A DNA stretch of 64,000 nt from Streptomyces vietnamensis (GTDB taxonomy: Bacteria; Actinomycetota; Actinomycetes; Streptomycetales; Streptomycetaceae), in contig NZ_CP010407.1 in NCBI RefSeq assembly GCF_000830005.1, positions 744,001-808,000 on the forward strand. The letters are read 5' to 3'. Made by a program: the position numbers and the translations under genes. Below the pieces are notes generated by a model. It was given only the letters and a program-made list of their open reading frames with translations, was not told where the DNA came from and searched no databases. Positions within the stretch are counted from its first letter, which is position 1. The number at the start of each line of letters is the position of its first letter. This document shows, in pieces, positions 9,455 to 21,300 of the stretch.

Positions 9455-12400
9455 AGCCGTCGGCCTCCCGCGTTGAAGTAGCTCGCCTCCGGGTGGTGGA
9501 CCACGAAGGCGTCCGTGGACTGCTCGGGGTGCAGTTGGTACTCCTCCGAGAGCTGGACTCCGATGCGCTCGGGCCCGAGGAGTCCGGCGATCTTGGCCCG
9601 GTCCTCCAGGTCCGGGCAGGCCGGGTAGCCGAGGGAGTAGCGGCAGCCCTGGTACTCGGTGCGGAACATGCCCTCCATGGCGGCGGGGTCCTTCCCGCCG
9701 ATGCCCCACTCTGTGCGCACCCGGGCGTGCCAGTACTCGGCGAGCGCCTCCGCCAACTGCACGGACAGGCCGTGCAGTTCGAGGTAGTCGCGGTAGGCGT
9801 CGGACTCGAAGAGCTCGGCCGTGGCCTCGCCGATCTTCGAGCCGACCGTGACCATCTGCAGGGCGAGCACATCGGTCTCGCCGGACTCCTCCGCACGGAA
9901 GAAGTCGGCCAGGCAGAGGCGGCGGCCCCGCTGCTGACGGGGGAAGGAGAAGCGGGTCCGCTCGCTTCCGTGCTCGTCCAGGACGATCAGGTCGTCGCCC
10001 TTGGACACACAGGGAAAGTAGCCGTAGACGACGGCCGCTTCGAGCAGGTGGCCCGTCTGCAGCCGATCCAGCCAACCGCGCAGACGTGCCCGGCCTTCCG
10101 AGTCGATCGTCTCGTTGTCCTTCAGCCCCCACTGGCCCTTGAATAGGGCGGTCTCGTCCAGCCAAGGCGCGTACTCCGCGAGCGGGATTCCCTTGACGAC
10201 CTTCGTTCCGAGGAAGGGGGGCTCGGGTACGAGGTTGTCGGCGGCCACGTCGGAGCGGCCGGCCGGCTCGGGCTCCCGGACCTCCGGAAGCACCACCGGC
10301 TGCTTGGGCACCCTGCGCTGCTTCAGCTCCGGGAGTACGGCTCCGGGGACGCCCCGCTTCACGCCCATCAGCGCGTCCATCAGCCGCAGGCCCTCGAAGG
10401 CGTCGCGGGCGTAGCGCACCTCGCCCTCGTACAGCTCGTGCAGGTCCTGCTCGACGTACGCCCTGGTCAGGGCCGCCCCACCCAGGATCACCGGGTACTT
10501 CGCGGCCAACCCGCGGCCGTTCAGCTCCTCCAGGTTCTCCTTCATGATCACGGTGGACTTCACCAGCAGGCCGGACATGCCGATGACGTCGGCGTTGTGC
10601 TCCTCGGCGGCCTCCAGGATCGCGGAGACCGGCTGCTTGATGCCGATGTTGACGACGTTGTAGCCGTTGTTGGACAGGATGATGTCCACGAGGTTCTTGC
10701 CGATGTCGTGGACATCGCCCCGCACGGTCGCGAGCACGATGGTGCCCTTGCCCTCGGCGTCGGACTTCTCCATGTGCGGTTCCAGGTAGGCCACGGCCGT
10801 CTTCATGACCTCGGCGGACTGGAGCACGAACGGCAGCTGCATCTGGCCGGAGCCGAACAGCTCACCGACCGTCTTCATGCCGTCCAGGAGGGTGTCGTTG
10901 ACGATGTCCAGGGCCGGCCGGTCCACGAGGGCCTCGTCGAGGTCGGCCTCCAGGCCGTTCTTCTCGCCGTCGACGATCCGCCGCTTCAGACGCTCCTCCA
11001 GCGGCAGCGCGAGCAGCTCCTCCGCCTTCCCCGCCTTCAGGGACTTCGCCGTCGCGCCCTCGAACAGGGCCATCAGCTTCTGCAGCGGGTCGTAGCCCTC
11101 CCGCCGCCGGTCGTAGATCAGGTCGAGGGCGGTGGTGACCTGCTCCTCGTCGAAACGGGCGATCGGCAGGATCTTGGAGGCGTGCACGATCGCCGAGTCC
11201 AGGCCCGCCTTGACGCACTCGTCCAGGAAGACGGAGTTGAGCAGGATGCGGGCGGCCGGGTTGAGGCCGAAGGAGATGTTCGACAGGCCCAGCGTGGTCT
11301 GCACGTCCGGGTGGCGGCGCTTGAGCTCGCGGATCGCCTCGATGGTGGCGATGCCGTCGCCCCGGGACTCCTCCTGCCCGGTGCAGATGGTGAAGGTCAG
11401 GGCGTCGATGAGGATGTCGGACTCGTGGATGCCCCAGTTGCCGGTCAGGTCGGCGATCAGCCGCTCGGCGACGGCCACCTTGTGCTCGGCGGTGCGGGCC
11501 TGGCCCTCCTCGTCGATGGTCAGCGCGATCAGCGCCGCGCCGTGCTCCTGGGCCAGTCGGGTGACCTTGGCGAAGCGGGACTCCGGCCCGTCGCCGTCCT
11601 CGTAGTTGACCGAGTTGATCACGGCGCGGCCGCCGAGCTTCTCCAGGCCGGCGCGCAGCACGTCCACCTCGGTGGAGTCGAGCACGATCGGCAGGGTGGA
11701 GGCGGTGGCGAAGCGGCCGGCGAGTTCCTGCATGTCGGCGACGCCGTCGCGGCCCACGTAGTCCACGCACAGGTCGAGCATGTGCGCGCCCTCACGGATC
11801 TGGTCCCGGGCCATCTCCACGCAGTCGTCCCACCGGCCCTCGAGCATGGCCTCGCGGAACTTCTTCGAACCGTTGGCGTTGGTCCGCTCGCCGATCGCCA
11901 GGTACGAGGTGTCCTGCCGGAACGGCACGGTCTGGTAGAGGGAGGCGGCGCCCGGCTCCGGTCGCGGCTCACGCGCCGACGGGGTCAGACCTCGTACGCG
12001 CTCCACGACCTGGCGCAGGTGCTCGGGGGTCGTACCGCAGCAGCCGCCGACCAGGGACAGGCCGTATTCCCGTACGAACTCCGCTTGTGCGTCGGCCAGT
12101 TCGGGCGGCGACAGCGGGTAGTGCGCGCCGTCCTTGGTGAGCACGGGCAGGCCGGCGTTCGGCATGCAGGAGAGCGGGATGCGGGAGTGGCGGGCGAGGT
12201 GACGCAGGTGCTCGCTCATCTCCACCGGGCCCGTGGCGCAGTTCAGGCCGATCATGTCGATGCCGAGCGGCTCCAGGGCCGTCAGGGCCGCCCCGATCTC
12301 CGAGCCGAGCAGCATCGTGCCCGTGGTCTCCACGGTCACCGAGCAGATCAGCGGGACGTCGAGACCCAGGGCGTCGAGTGCCCGCCGGGCGCCGATGATC

Positions 12401-12951
12401 GAGGACTTGGTCTGCAGCAGGTCCTGCGTGGTCTCGACGAGGAGGGCGTCGGCGCCGCCGGTGAGGAGGCCCTCGGCGTTCTGCTGGTAGGCGTCGCGGA
12501 GGGTGGCGTAGTCGACGTGGCCGAGGGTGGGCAGCTTGGTGCCGGGGCCCATGGAGCCGAGGACCCAGCGCTGCTGTCCGGTGTTCCGTGTGGACGCATC
12601 GGCGGCTTCGCGGGCGATCCGGGCGCCGGCCTCGGAGAGTTCGAAGATCCGGTGGGCGATGTCGTACTCGCCGAGCGCGGCGAAGTTGCAGTTGAAGGTG
12701 TTGGTGCCGATGCAGTCGGTGCCGACGGCGAGGTAGGCGTCGTGGACCGAGCGGACGATGTCCGGCCGGGAGACGTTCAGGATCTCGTTGCAGCCCTCCA
12801 GCTGCTGGAAGTCCTCCAGGGTGGGGTCCTGGGCCTGGAGCATGGTGCCCATGGCGCCGTCGGCGACGACGACCCGGACCGCGAAGGCCTCGCGCAGCGC
12901 GGCGGCTCTGTTCTTCTGTTCGCTCTTCTGTTCGTTCTTCTGTTCGTTCAC
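9451..12951 (-). CDS. metH: Cobalamin-dependent methionine synthase
   Basis: Transfers a methyl group from 5-methyl-THF through cobalamin to homocysteine. The 1166 residues hold the full four-domain order: homocysteine-binding barrel (about 20-320, zinc ligands in NCATG and GGCCGTTP), folate-binding barrel (about 345-610, [12 protein letters not shown]), B12 cap and Rossmann domains (about 640-880, axial-ligand motif DVHDIGKN near 747) and the SAM-binding activation domain (about 930-1166, ending [11 protein letters not shown]). GTG 12951 overlaps the kinase stop as GTGA. The N-terminal [13 protein letters not shown] run is an unusual polar leader. Full length and intact motifs indicate a working enzyme that needs vitamin B12. 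Confidence 0.96.
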   Translation of the reverse strand: MNEQKNEQKSEQKNRAAALREAFAVRVVVADGAMGTMLQAQDPTLEDFQQLEGCNEILNVSRPDIVRSVHDAYLAVGTDCIGTNTFNCNFAALGEYDIAHRIFELSEAGARIAREAADASTRNTGQQRWVLGSMGPGTKLPTLGHVDYATLRDAYQQNAEGLLTGGADALLVETTQDLLQTKSSIIGARRALDALGLDVPLICSVTVETTGTMLLGSEIGAALTALEPLGIDMIGLNCATGPVEMSEHLRHLARHSRIPLSCMPNAGLPVLTKDGAHYPLSPPELADAQAEFVREYGLSLVGGCCGTTPEHLRQVVERVRGLTPSAREPRPEPGAASLYQTVPFRQDTSYLAIGERTNANGSKKFREAMLEGRWDDCVEMARDQIREGAHMLDLCVDYVGRDGVADMQELAGRFATASTLPIVLDSTEVDVLRAGLEKLGGRAVINSVNYEDGDGPESRFAKVTRLAQEHGAALIALTIDEEGQARTAEHKVAVAERLIADLTGNWGIHESDILIDALTFTICTGQEESRGDGIATIEAIRELKRRHPDVQTTLGLSNISFGLNPAARILLNSVFLDECVKAGLDSAIVHASKILPIARFDEEQVTTALDLIYDRRREGYDPLQKLMALFEGATAKSLKAGKAEELLALPLEERLKRRIVDGEKNGLEADLDEALVDRPALDIVNDTLLDGMKTVGELFGSGQMQLPFVLQSAEVMKTAVAYLEPHMEKSDAEGKGTIVLATVRGDVHDIGKNLVDIILSNNGYNVVNIGIKQPVSAILEAAEEHNADVIGMSGLLVKSTVIMKENLEELNGRGLAAKYPVILGGAALTRAYVEQDLHELYEGEVRYARDAFEGLRLMDALMGVKRGVPGAVLPELKQRRVPKQPVVLPEVREPEPAGRSDVAADNLVPEPPFLGTKVVKGIPLAEYAPWLDETALFKGQWGLKDNETIDSEGRARLRGWLDRLQTGHLLEAAVVYGYFPCVSKGDDLIVLDEHGSERTRFSFPRQQRGRRLCLADFFRAEESGETDVLALQMVTVGSKIGEATAELFESDAYRDYLELHGLSVQLAEALAEYWHARVRTEWGIGGKDPAAMEGMFRTEYQGCRYSLGYPACPDLEDRAKIAGLLGPERIGVQLSEEYQLHPEQSTDAFVVHHPEASYFNAGGRRL

Positions 12952-13931
12952 AGCGCCCTCGACAGGTGTGCTGCCAGTGCGTCCGCCGCCGTCGGCCCGT
13001 ACGCCTCGGACAGTCGGAGCAGCAGGTCGTCCCGCTCCGGCTCGTACTCCTGCGTGCCGACCGTCTCCAGGGCGGTCGTGGCGAGCGCGCTGCCCAGTTG
13101 GGCCGCCCGCTCGATGTCCGTTCCCCAGGCGACGCCCGCGAGGAATCCGGCGCGGAAGGCGTCCCCGACGCCCGTCGGGTCGGCGACCGAGGTCGCCGGC
13201 ACGGCGGGGACGTCGAGGGTGCGGGCGCCGGCCCGCTGGATGCGGCAGCCGTCGGCGCCGAGCGTCGTGACCCAGAGGCGGGTCCGGCCCAGGACCTGCT
13301 GTTCGGTCCAGCCGCTGCGCTCCTGGAGGAGGACGGACTCGTACGCGTTCGTGAAGAGCATGTCCGAGTGGTCGATCAGGGTGCGGACCTCGTCCCGTTC
13401 GAGGCGGGCGAGCTGCTGGGACGGGTCCGCGGCGAGGCGGGCGCCCAGTTCGCGGCACTCCGCGGTGTGGCGCAGCATCGCCTCCGGGTCGTTCGGGGAG
13501 ACGAGCACGAGGTCGAGGCCCCCGGACCGTGCCGCGACCCGGGCGAGGGAGATGGTGCGTGCCTCCGCCATCGCGCCCGCGTAGAAGGTCGCGATCTGGT
13601 TCTGGTCCGCGTCCGTGGTGCAGACGAACCGCGCGGTGTGCCGTTCCGTGGAGACGTGCACGGAGTCGGTGTCCACGCCGTGGCCCTTGAGCCAGACCCG
13701 GTACGGCTCGAAGTCGTCGCCCACCGCGCCGACCAGCAGGGGAGACAGGCCGAGCCGGCCGAGGCCGAAGGCGATGTTCGCGGCCACTCCCCCGCGGCGG
13801 ATGTCGAGGCGGTCGGCGAGGAAGGACAGCGAGACGTGTTCCAGCCGGTCGGCCACGAGCTGGTCCGCGAACCGGCCGGGGAAGACCATCAGATGGTCCG
13901 TGGCGATGGACCCGGTGACGGCGATGCGCAC
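12948..13931 (-). CDS. PfkB-family kinase, probable adenosine kinase
   Basis: A ribokinase-fold kinase. Between metK and metH its likely job is phosphorylating the adenosine released by AhcY to AMP, pulling the SAM cycle forward. It shows the PfkB N-terminal Gly signature RRGGVAANIAFGLGRLG and the C-terminal signature DPTGVGDAFRAGFLAG with the catalytic Asp. The 327-residue length fits. Start GTG 13931 lies 3 bases after the metK stop, and its own stop overlaps metH. The adenosine assignment rests on context and overall resemblance to actinobacterial adenosine kinases. Another ribosyl substrate is possible. Confidence 0.88.
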   Translation of the reverse strand: MRIAVTGSIATDHLMVFPGRFADQLVADRLEHVSLSFLADRLDIRRGGVAANIAFGLGRLGLSPLLVGAVGDDFEPYRVWLKGHGVDTDSVHVSTERHTARFVCTTDADQNQIATFYAGAMAEARTISLARVAARSGGLDLVLVSPNDPEAMLRHTAECRELGARLAADPSQQLARLERDEVRTLIDHSDMLFTNAYESVLLQERSGWTEQQVLGRTRLWVTTLGADGCRIQRAGARTLDVPAVPATSVADPTGVGDAFRAGFLAGVAWGTDIERAAQLGSALATTALETVGTQEYEPERDDLLLRLSEAYGPTAADALAAHLSRAL

Positions 13932-13934
13932 GCG

Positions 13935-15143
<1,209 letters not shown>

Positions 15144-15198
15144 GGGGACTCTTCTCTCTGTCGGGCAGGTTTCGGTGGGGGCGGGCGTTCGCGCGGGG

Positions 15199-15447
15199 CT
15201 ACCGCGCGGCGGCCCAGGAACCCGGGGCTCGATAGGTGCGGTCGAAGCCCCAGGTGGGGGCCGGGATGACGGGATCACCCGGTGCGGCACGGCCGGCCGG
15301 TGTCCGCGCGCGGAGTACGGCGAGCACGGCCAGGGTGGCGGCGGCGATCTGCTCCTCGTCGGGGAGGCCGCGGACGAAGCGCAGGACGTGTGCCTGCTCC
15401 TGCGGGGTCATGGCCGTCGGGGGCGCGGCCGTCGTCACGGCCGTCAT
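15199..15447 (-). CDS. accE: Acyl-CoA carboxylase epsilon subunit
   Basis: A small non-catalytic subunit that stabilises or activates actinobacterial propionyl/acetyl-CoA carboxylase complexes. The 82 residues have the short family layout: [26 protein letters not shown], a Pro/Ala linker and a Trp-containing tail ([12 protein letters not shown]). Its ATG overlaps the stop of the truncated PKS gene (ATGA), which is an odd but deliberate-looking coupling. No alpha or beta carboxylase subunit is in the window, so it would work with subunits encoded elsewhere. The context suggests a role in raising methylmalonyl-CoA for the PKS. The family is weakly conserved, hence moderate confidence. Confidence 0.78.
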   Translation of the reverse strand: MTAVTTAAPPTAMTPQEQAHVLRFVRGLPDEEQIAAATLAVLAVLRARTPAGRAAPGDPVIPAPTWGFDRTYRAPGSWAAAR

Positions 15448-18350
15448 GCGGCCCAGGCCAGGGGGGCGGGCTCGGGGTGGTCGGCCGTGTCGTCGGTGGC
15501 CGTCCACAGTCGAGGTGCCTCGGGCAGGGCGTGGAGCACCCGGGCGAGCGCGAGGCCGGCGAGCGTGCCGCGCGGGACCATGAGGCCGTCGCCGCACGGG
15601 GAGCCGTCGACGTCGAGGAGGGAGAGCACCCCCGCGGGAGCCGCTTCCGTGATCGTCCCGGTGAGGATCCGGCCCAGTGCCTCGTCGTCCGCCGCGTCCG
15701 TCAGGTCCACGCTCCGGACGGTGACCCGTGCTCCCTGGGCGGCCAGTTCCTCCACGGCCCGCGTCACGAAGGGCTCGTCGGTGAAACCGGCGGGCACCAG
15801 GGCGAGCCAGGTGTCGGCGGCCGCACCGGTCGGGGTGTCCGCCGGCCGCCAGTGCAGCAGGGTGCGTGCGGTGACGGTGCGCTCCGGGGCGCCGAGCCAG
15901 TAGTGGTGGCGCTGGAAGGCGTACGTGGGCAGGTCGACGGGGGCCGCGTCGGCGGGGGACAGCAGGCCGGACCAGTCGACGGGAGAGCCGTTGACGTACG
16001 CCCGGGCGAGTCCGGTGAGCAGGGACGCCCCGCCCGCCAGGTCCACGAGGACGGCGTAGTCTTCCCCGCCGCCGCCCGCGGCGGCCTGCTCCGTGGGGCG
16101 GAACCAGAGCCAGGACGGCTGGTCGGCGGTGTGCTTCTCGCCCAGTGCGGCGCAGCGCGCGGCGCCGTCGAGGGTGAGGGCCCCCGCGAGGTGGACGGCG
16201 GTGGCCTCGTGCACCGGGTGTCCGACGAAGGCGTCCATCCGGGTGCCGAGGGCCCGGCAGGTGCGGACCAGGGCCACGGTGACGGCGAAGAGCGCGCAGC
16301 GCAGGGTCTGTTCGTCGGCCGGCCGGTCCGGTCCCGCCGGGTCGAGGACCGCGTCGCGTACGGGTGCGGTGGTGTACGGGGTCAGGGCGCGGGCGCAGAC
16401 GTCCAGGTGCTCCCGGAAGACCGGCGAGGTGTCGGCGAGCTCGCGGGCCATGGCGCGCCACGGGCCGTCCGGGTCGGGCAGGACGTATCCGACGCGCTCG
16501 TCGGTGTGGACGCCGACGGTCACGTGCGGGGACTCCTCGCCGGCGGCGAGGGCGCGCAGTCCCCGCTCCAGCTCGTCCCGGTCCTCGCCGACGACCACGG
16601 CGCGGTGGGTCAGGGTCGCGCGGGTGGTCGCCAGGGCGTGGGCGACGGCGGTGTCGGGGGCCTCCGGGTGGGCGGTGCTGAATTCGAGGAGTCGCGCGGC
16701 CTGGTCGCGCAGGGCCGCCTCGCCGCGGGCGGACACCGGCCAGACGAGGAACGGGGAGGCGAGCACGGGGGTCGGTGCGGGCGCCGGATCGACGGACCCG
16801 GGAACCCGCTCGGCAGACCCGGGAACCCGCTTGACGGACCCTGGAGCCCGCTCGACGCCCTCGGAAGCCGGAGCGGCGGCCTCGGGAGCCGGCCCGGGGT
16901 TCTCGGGCGTCCGCTCGGTCCGTGGGGCCTGTTCGAGGATGACGTGGGCGTTGGTGCCGCTGATGCCGAAGGACGAGACCGCGGCGCGGCGCGGGCGTCC
17001 GGTCTCGGGCCAGTCCACGGCCTCGGTCACCAGCTCCACCGCGCCGGCCGACCAGTCCACGTGCGGGGACGGCTCGTCCACGTGCAGCGTCTTCGGCACG
17101 ACGCCCTCGCGCAGCGCCATCACCATCTTGATGACCCCGCCGACGCCGGCCGCCGCCTGGGTGTGTCCGATGTTCGACTTCAGCGAGCCGAGCAGCAGCG
17201 GCCGGTCGGCCGGCCGGTTCTTCCCGTACGTCGCGAGGAGTGCCTGCGCCTCGATCGGGTCGCCGAGGCGGGTGCCCGTGCCGTGGGCCTCGACGACGTC
17301 CACGTCCGCCGGGCGCAGTCCCGCCCGGTCCAGGGCCTGGCGGACGACCTTCTGCTGGGACAGGCCGTTGGGCGCGGTCAGGCCGTTGCTGGCCCCGTCC
17401 TGGTTGACGGCGGTCCCGCGGACGAGGCCGAGCACGCGGCGCCCGTTGCGTACCGCGTCGGACAGGCGCTCCAGGACCAGCAGTCCCGCGCCTTCGCCCC
17501 AGCCGGTGCCGTCGGCGGCGGCCGCGAAGGCCTTGCAGCGGCCGTCGGGGGCCATGCCCCGCTGGCGGGAGAACTCGACGAAGACGCCGGGGGTGGCCAG
17601 GACGGTGACGCCGCCGGCGAGCGCCAGGTCGGTCTCGCCGGACCGCAGGGACTGGACGGCCATGTGCAGGCCGACCAGGGAGGAGGAGCAGGCGGTGTCC
17701 AGGGTGACCGCAGGACCTTCGAGGCCGAGGACGTAGGAGATGCGGCCGGAGACGACGCTGGAGGTGGTGCCGGTGAGCAGGTGGCCGTCGGCGCCCTCCC
17801 ACGGGCGGTGCAGGGGCGGCCCGTACTCCTGGGCGATGGCGCCGACGTAGACGCCGGTGTCGCTGCCGCGCAGGGAGAGCGGGTCGATGCCGGCGCGCTC
17901 CAGGGCCTCCCAGGAGGTCTCCAGGAGCAGCCGCTGCTGCGGGTCCATCGCGACGGCCTCGCGCGGCGAGATCCCGAAGAACTCGGCGTCGAACTCGCCC
18001 GCGTCGTGCAGGAACCCGCCTTCGTACGCGTACGAGGTGCCGTGCCGGTCCGGGTCGGGGTCGTACAGCTCCTCCGTGTCCCAGCCGCGGTCGTCGGGGA
18101 GTTCGGTCAGCACGTCGCGGCCTTCGGCGACGAGCCGCCAGAGGGCTTCGGGCGAGGTCGCTCCGCCCGGGTAGCGGCAGGCCATGCCGACGACGGCGAC
18201 GGGCTCGTCGCGGCGCTCCTCCTCTTCCTTGAGACGGCGCTTGACCTCGCGGAGTTCGGTCGTCGCCCTGCGCAGGTAGTCGCGCAGCTTGTCCTCGGTG
18301 CCGGCGTTGCCGGTGCCGTTCGTGTCGCCGGTGTCGTTCTGGTGCCCCAT
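15444..18350 (-). CDS. Truncated type I PKS: docking-KS-dead AT-partial KR, no ACP
   Basis: A 968-residue modular PKS protein. Residues 1-50 form a coiled-coil docking helix ([19 protein letters not shown]). The KS (about 52-475) is intact, with Cys221 in DTACSSS, HGTGT and GHTQAA. The AT region (about 570-790) is shortened and dead: the nucleophile motif GHSxG reads GHPVH (Pro712), the GQGxQ motif is lost and the YASH/HAFH region is missing. A KR structural half starts near 800 and breaks off at LWTATDD, ending PLAWAA. There is no catalytic KR, ACP or TE, and the stop overlaps the next gene, so this is not a simple sequencing frameshift. The docking helix suits the C-terminus of the preceding PKS. 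It may act as a KS-only partner for an AT-ACP protein. Confidence 0.9.
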   Translation of the reverse strand: MGHQNDTGDTNGTGNAGTEDKLRDYLRRATTELREVKRRLKEEEERRDEPVAVVGMACRYPGGATSPEALWRLVAEGRDVLTELPDDRGWDTEELYDPDPDRHGTSYAYEGGFLHDAGEFDAEFFGISPREAVAMDPQQRLLLETSWEALERAGIDPLSLRGSDTGVYVGAIAQEYGPPLHRPWEGADGHLLTGTTSSVVSGRISYVLGLEGPAVTLDTACSSSLVGLHMAVQSLRSGETDLALAGGVTVLATPGVFVEFSRQRGMAPDGRCKAFAAAADGTGWGEGAGLLVLERLSDAVRNGRRVLGLVRGTAVNQDGASNGLTAPNGLSQQKVVRQALDRAGLRPADVDVVEAHGTGTRLGDPIEAQALLATYGKNRPADRPLLLGSLKSNIGHTQAAAGVGGVIKMVMALREGVVPKTLHVDEPSPHVDWSAGAVELVTEAVDWPETGRPRRAAVSSFGISGTNAHVILEQAPRTERTPENPGPAPEAAAPASEGVERAPGSVKRVPGSAERVPGSVDPAPAPTPVLASPFLVWPVSARGEAALRDQAARLLEFSTAHPEAPDTAVAHALATTRATLTHRAVVVGEDRDELERGLRALAAGEESPHVTVGVHTDERVGYVLPDPDGPWRAMARELADTSPVFREHLDVCARALTPYTTAPVRDAVLDPAGPDRPADEQTLRCALFAVTVALVRTCRALGTRMDAFVGHPVHEATAVHLAGALTLDGAARCAALGEKHTADQPSWLWFRPTEQAAAGGGGEDYAVLVDLAGGASLLTGLARAYVNGSPVDWSGLLSPADAAPVDLPTYAFQRHHYWLGAPERTVTARTLLHWRPADTPTGAAADTWLALVPAGFTDEPFVTRAVEELAAQGARVTVRSVDLTDAADDEALGRILTGTITEAAPAGVLSLLDVDGSPCGDGLMVPRGTLAGLALARVLHALPEAPRLWTATDDTADHPEPAPLAWAA

Positions 18351-18367
18351 CGGACCGTCAGCCTTTC

Positions 18368-21300
18368 TCAGTCGCGGAAAAGATCGAGTTCGTCTTCGAG
18401 GGCCGCGAAGAGCTCCTCGTCCGTCGCCGTGCTCAGGTCGCCGCCCCCCGTGTCGGCGCTCGCCTCGGGCTCCCAGCGCTGCAGCAGGGAGCGCAGGCGG
18501 GTGCCGATGCCCTGGCGGGTCGTGGCGTCGGGCGCGGCGGCGAGCAGCGCCTCGAACCCGGCCTCCAGGCGGTCGAGTTCGGCCGTGTCGGGACCGCCGT
18601 CGTCGGCGCCGGCGGCGCCCGGAGCGCCGTCGGTGACGAGTTCGCCGTACAGGTAGTCGGCGATGGCGGCCGGTGTCGGGTGGTCGAAGACGAGCGTCGC
18701 GGGCAGGCGCAGTCCGGTGGCCGTCTTGAGGCGGTTGCGCAGTTCCACCGAGGTGAGCGAGTCCGAGCCGAGCTCCTTGAAGGCGCGGTTCGGGCCGATC
18801 GCGGCCGGTGAGGACTCGCCGAGCACCACGGCGGCGTGTTCGCGGACGAGGTCCAGGAGGACCCTGCGGCGCTCGGCCTCGGGCAGGGGGCCGAGCCGGT
18901 CGGCGAGCGAGGCCGCGCCGGCGGCGGTGCCGGCCCGGGCGCGGCGGCGTGCCGGCTTGCGGACCAGGGAGCGCAGGAGGGCGGGGACTTCGGCGCCGGA
19001 GGTGGTGAGTCCGGCGAGGTCGAGCCGGACGGGTACGAGGGCGGGCCGGGTCGCGGTCAGGGCCTCGTCGAGGAGGGTGAGCGCCTCGGCGGTGGGCATC
19101 GCGGCCACGCCGGTGCGGGCGAGCCTGCGCAGGTCCTTGTCGTCGAGGGTGCCGGTGAGGGCGCTGGTCTCCTCCCACAGGCCCCAGGCGAGGGACACCG
19201 CGGGCAGGCCCTCGGCCCTGCGCCGGTGTGCGAGGGCGTCCAGGAAGGCGTTGGCGGCCGCGTAGTTGGCCTGGCCCGCCGTGCCGAGGGTGCCGGCGGC
19301 GGAGGAGAACAGGACGAACGCGGCGAGGTCCAGGTCGCGGGTGAGCTCGTGGAGGTGCCAGGCGGCGTCCGCCTTCGGCCGCAGGACCCGGTCCACCTGC
19401 TCCGGGGTGAGCTGGTCGACGGCGGTGTCGTCGAGGGTGCCCGCGGCGTGGACGACGGCGGTCAGCGGGTGGGCGGGGTCGATGCCGTCGAGCGTGGCCC
19501 GGAGGGCGGTGCGGTCGGCGGCGTCGCAGGCCACGACGGTGGCGCGGGCTCCCGCCTCGGCCAGGGCGGCCACCAGTTCGTCGGCCCCGGCGGCGGCCGG
19601 GCCCTGACGGCTGGTCAGGACGAGGTTCCGTATGCCGTGCGCGGTGGCCAGGTGGCGGGCGACCAGGCCGCCGAGGGTGCCGGTGCCGCCGGTGACGAGC
19701 ACCGTGCCGTCCGGGTCGAGCGGGCGGGGCACGTCCAGGACCAGCTTGCCGGTGTGGCGGGCCTGGGACATGTGGCGGAAGACGGCGGGGGCGTGGCGCA
19801 GGTCCCAGGTCATGGCGGGCAGCGGGGTGAGCGTTCCGTCCGCGAAGCGGGCGAGGACCTCGGCGAGCATGTCCCGGACCCGTTCGGGGGCGACGAGGTT
19901 CAGGTCGTACGCGTGGTAGGCGGTGCCGGGGTACGCGGCGGCGACGCGGTGGGGCTCGCGGATGTCCGTCTTGCCCATCTCGATGAGCCGTCCGCCGGGT
20001 GCGAGCAGGCGCAGCGAGGCGTCGACGAAGTCGCCGGCGAGGGAGCCGAGGACGACGTCCACGCCGCGGCCCCCGGTGGCCTCCCGGATCCGCTGCTCGA
20101 AGCCGAGGGTGCGGGAGTCGTAGATGTGGGCGTCGTCGAGGCCGGCGGCGCGCAGGGTGTCCCACTTGCCGTGGCTCGCCGTGGCGTAGACCTCGGCGCC
20201 GAGGTGGCGGGCCAGTTGGACGGCCGCCATGCCGACGCCGCCGGCGGCCGCGTGGATCAGGACGGTGTCGCCGGGGCGGACCCCGGCGAGGTCGACGAGG
20301 CCGTAGTACGCGGTGAGGAAGGCGACCGGGACGGAGGCGGCCCGGGCGAAGGTCCAGCCCCCGGGGACGGGGGCGATCAGCCGGCTGTCGGCGACGGCCA
20401 GCGGGCCGAAGCCGTCACGGACCAGTCCCATGACGCGGTCGCCGGGCTTCAGTCCGGTGACGCCGGGGCCGGTCTCGGCGATCACGCCCGCCGCCTCGTA
20501 GCCGAACTGGTCGCGGTCCTCCTCGATCATGCCGAGGGCGAGGACGACGTCGTGGAAGTTCAGTCCCGCGGCCCGGACGGAGATCCGTACCTGGCCGGGG
20601 GCGAGTGCCGCGGCGGCCTCCGGTGCCGGGGCGAGGGAGAGGTTCTCCAGGCTGCCCTTGCCCTCGCTCACGAGGCGCCAGGCGTCGCCGCCGGCGGGCA
20701 CGGGGAGGGCCGGGTCGTCGGCGGCGCGGGCCAGCCGCGGGATGAGGAACCGGCCTGCGCGGACGGCGAGTTCGGGTTCCGTGCGCAGCAGCTCGGGGAG
20801 GGCGTCCGGGAGCGGCGTCCGGCTCTCCTCCGTACCGTCGAGGTCGAGCAGGGCGAAGCGGCCGGGGTGCTCGCGCAGGGCGGAGCGGACCAGGCCCCAG
20901 ACGGCCGCGCCGGTGAGCGAGGCGGGGCGCTCGTGCGGTCCGGTGGCGACGGCTCCGGTGGTGGTGAACACGAGCGGGACGTCGGCGAGCCGGTCCTCGG
21001 CGAGCCAGCCGCGGATCAGGGCGAGGACGGTGTCGGTCGCGGCGCGTACGGCGTCGGCCGGGGTGGTGTCGGGCGACGCGGGCGTGTCGGCGGCGACGGG
21101 GGCGAGTACGGCGGCCGGCGGCCGGGTCCCGGAGGCGAGGGCCGCCAGGAGGGCCGGGAGGTCGGCGTGGTGGGTGGCGTGGGGGTGGTCCTGGAGGCCG
21201 TGGCCGGTTCCGAGGACGGCGACCGGCTGCGGGGAGCCGTTCGTCTCCGGCCGGTCGACCGGTGTCCAGTCGACGAGGTAGAGGGAGCGCCGGTTCCGGC

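Noticed and set aside
15444..18350. Artificial truncation by sequencing frameshift
   Set aside because: Downstream DNA encodes AccE and metK rather than KR/ACP remnants, the stop is coupled to the next start, and the AT is independently degenerate.
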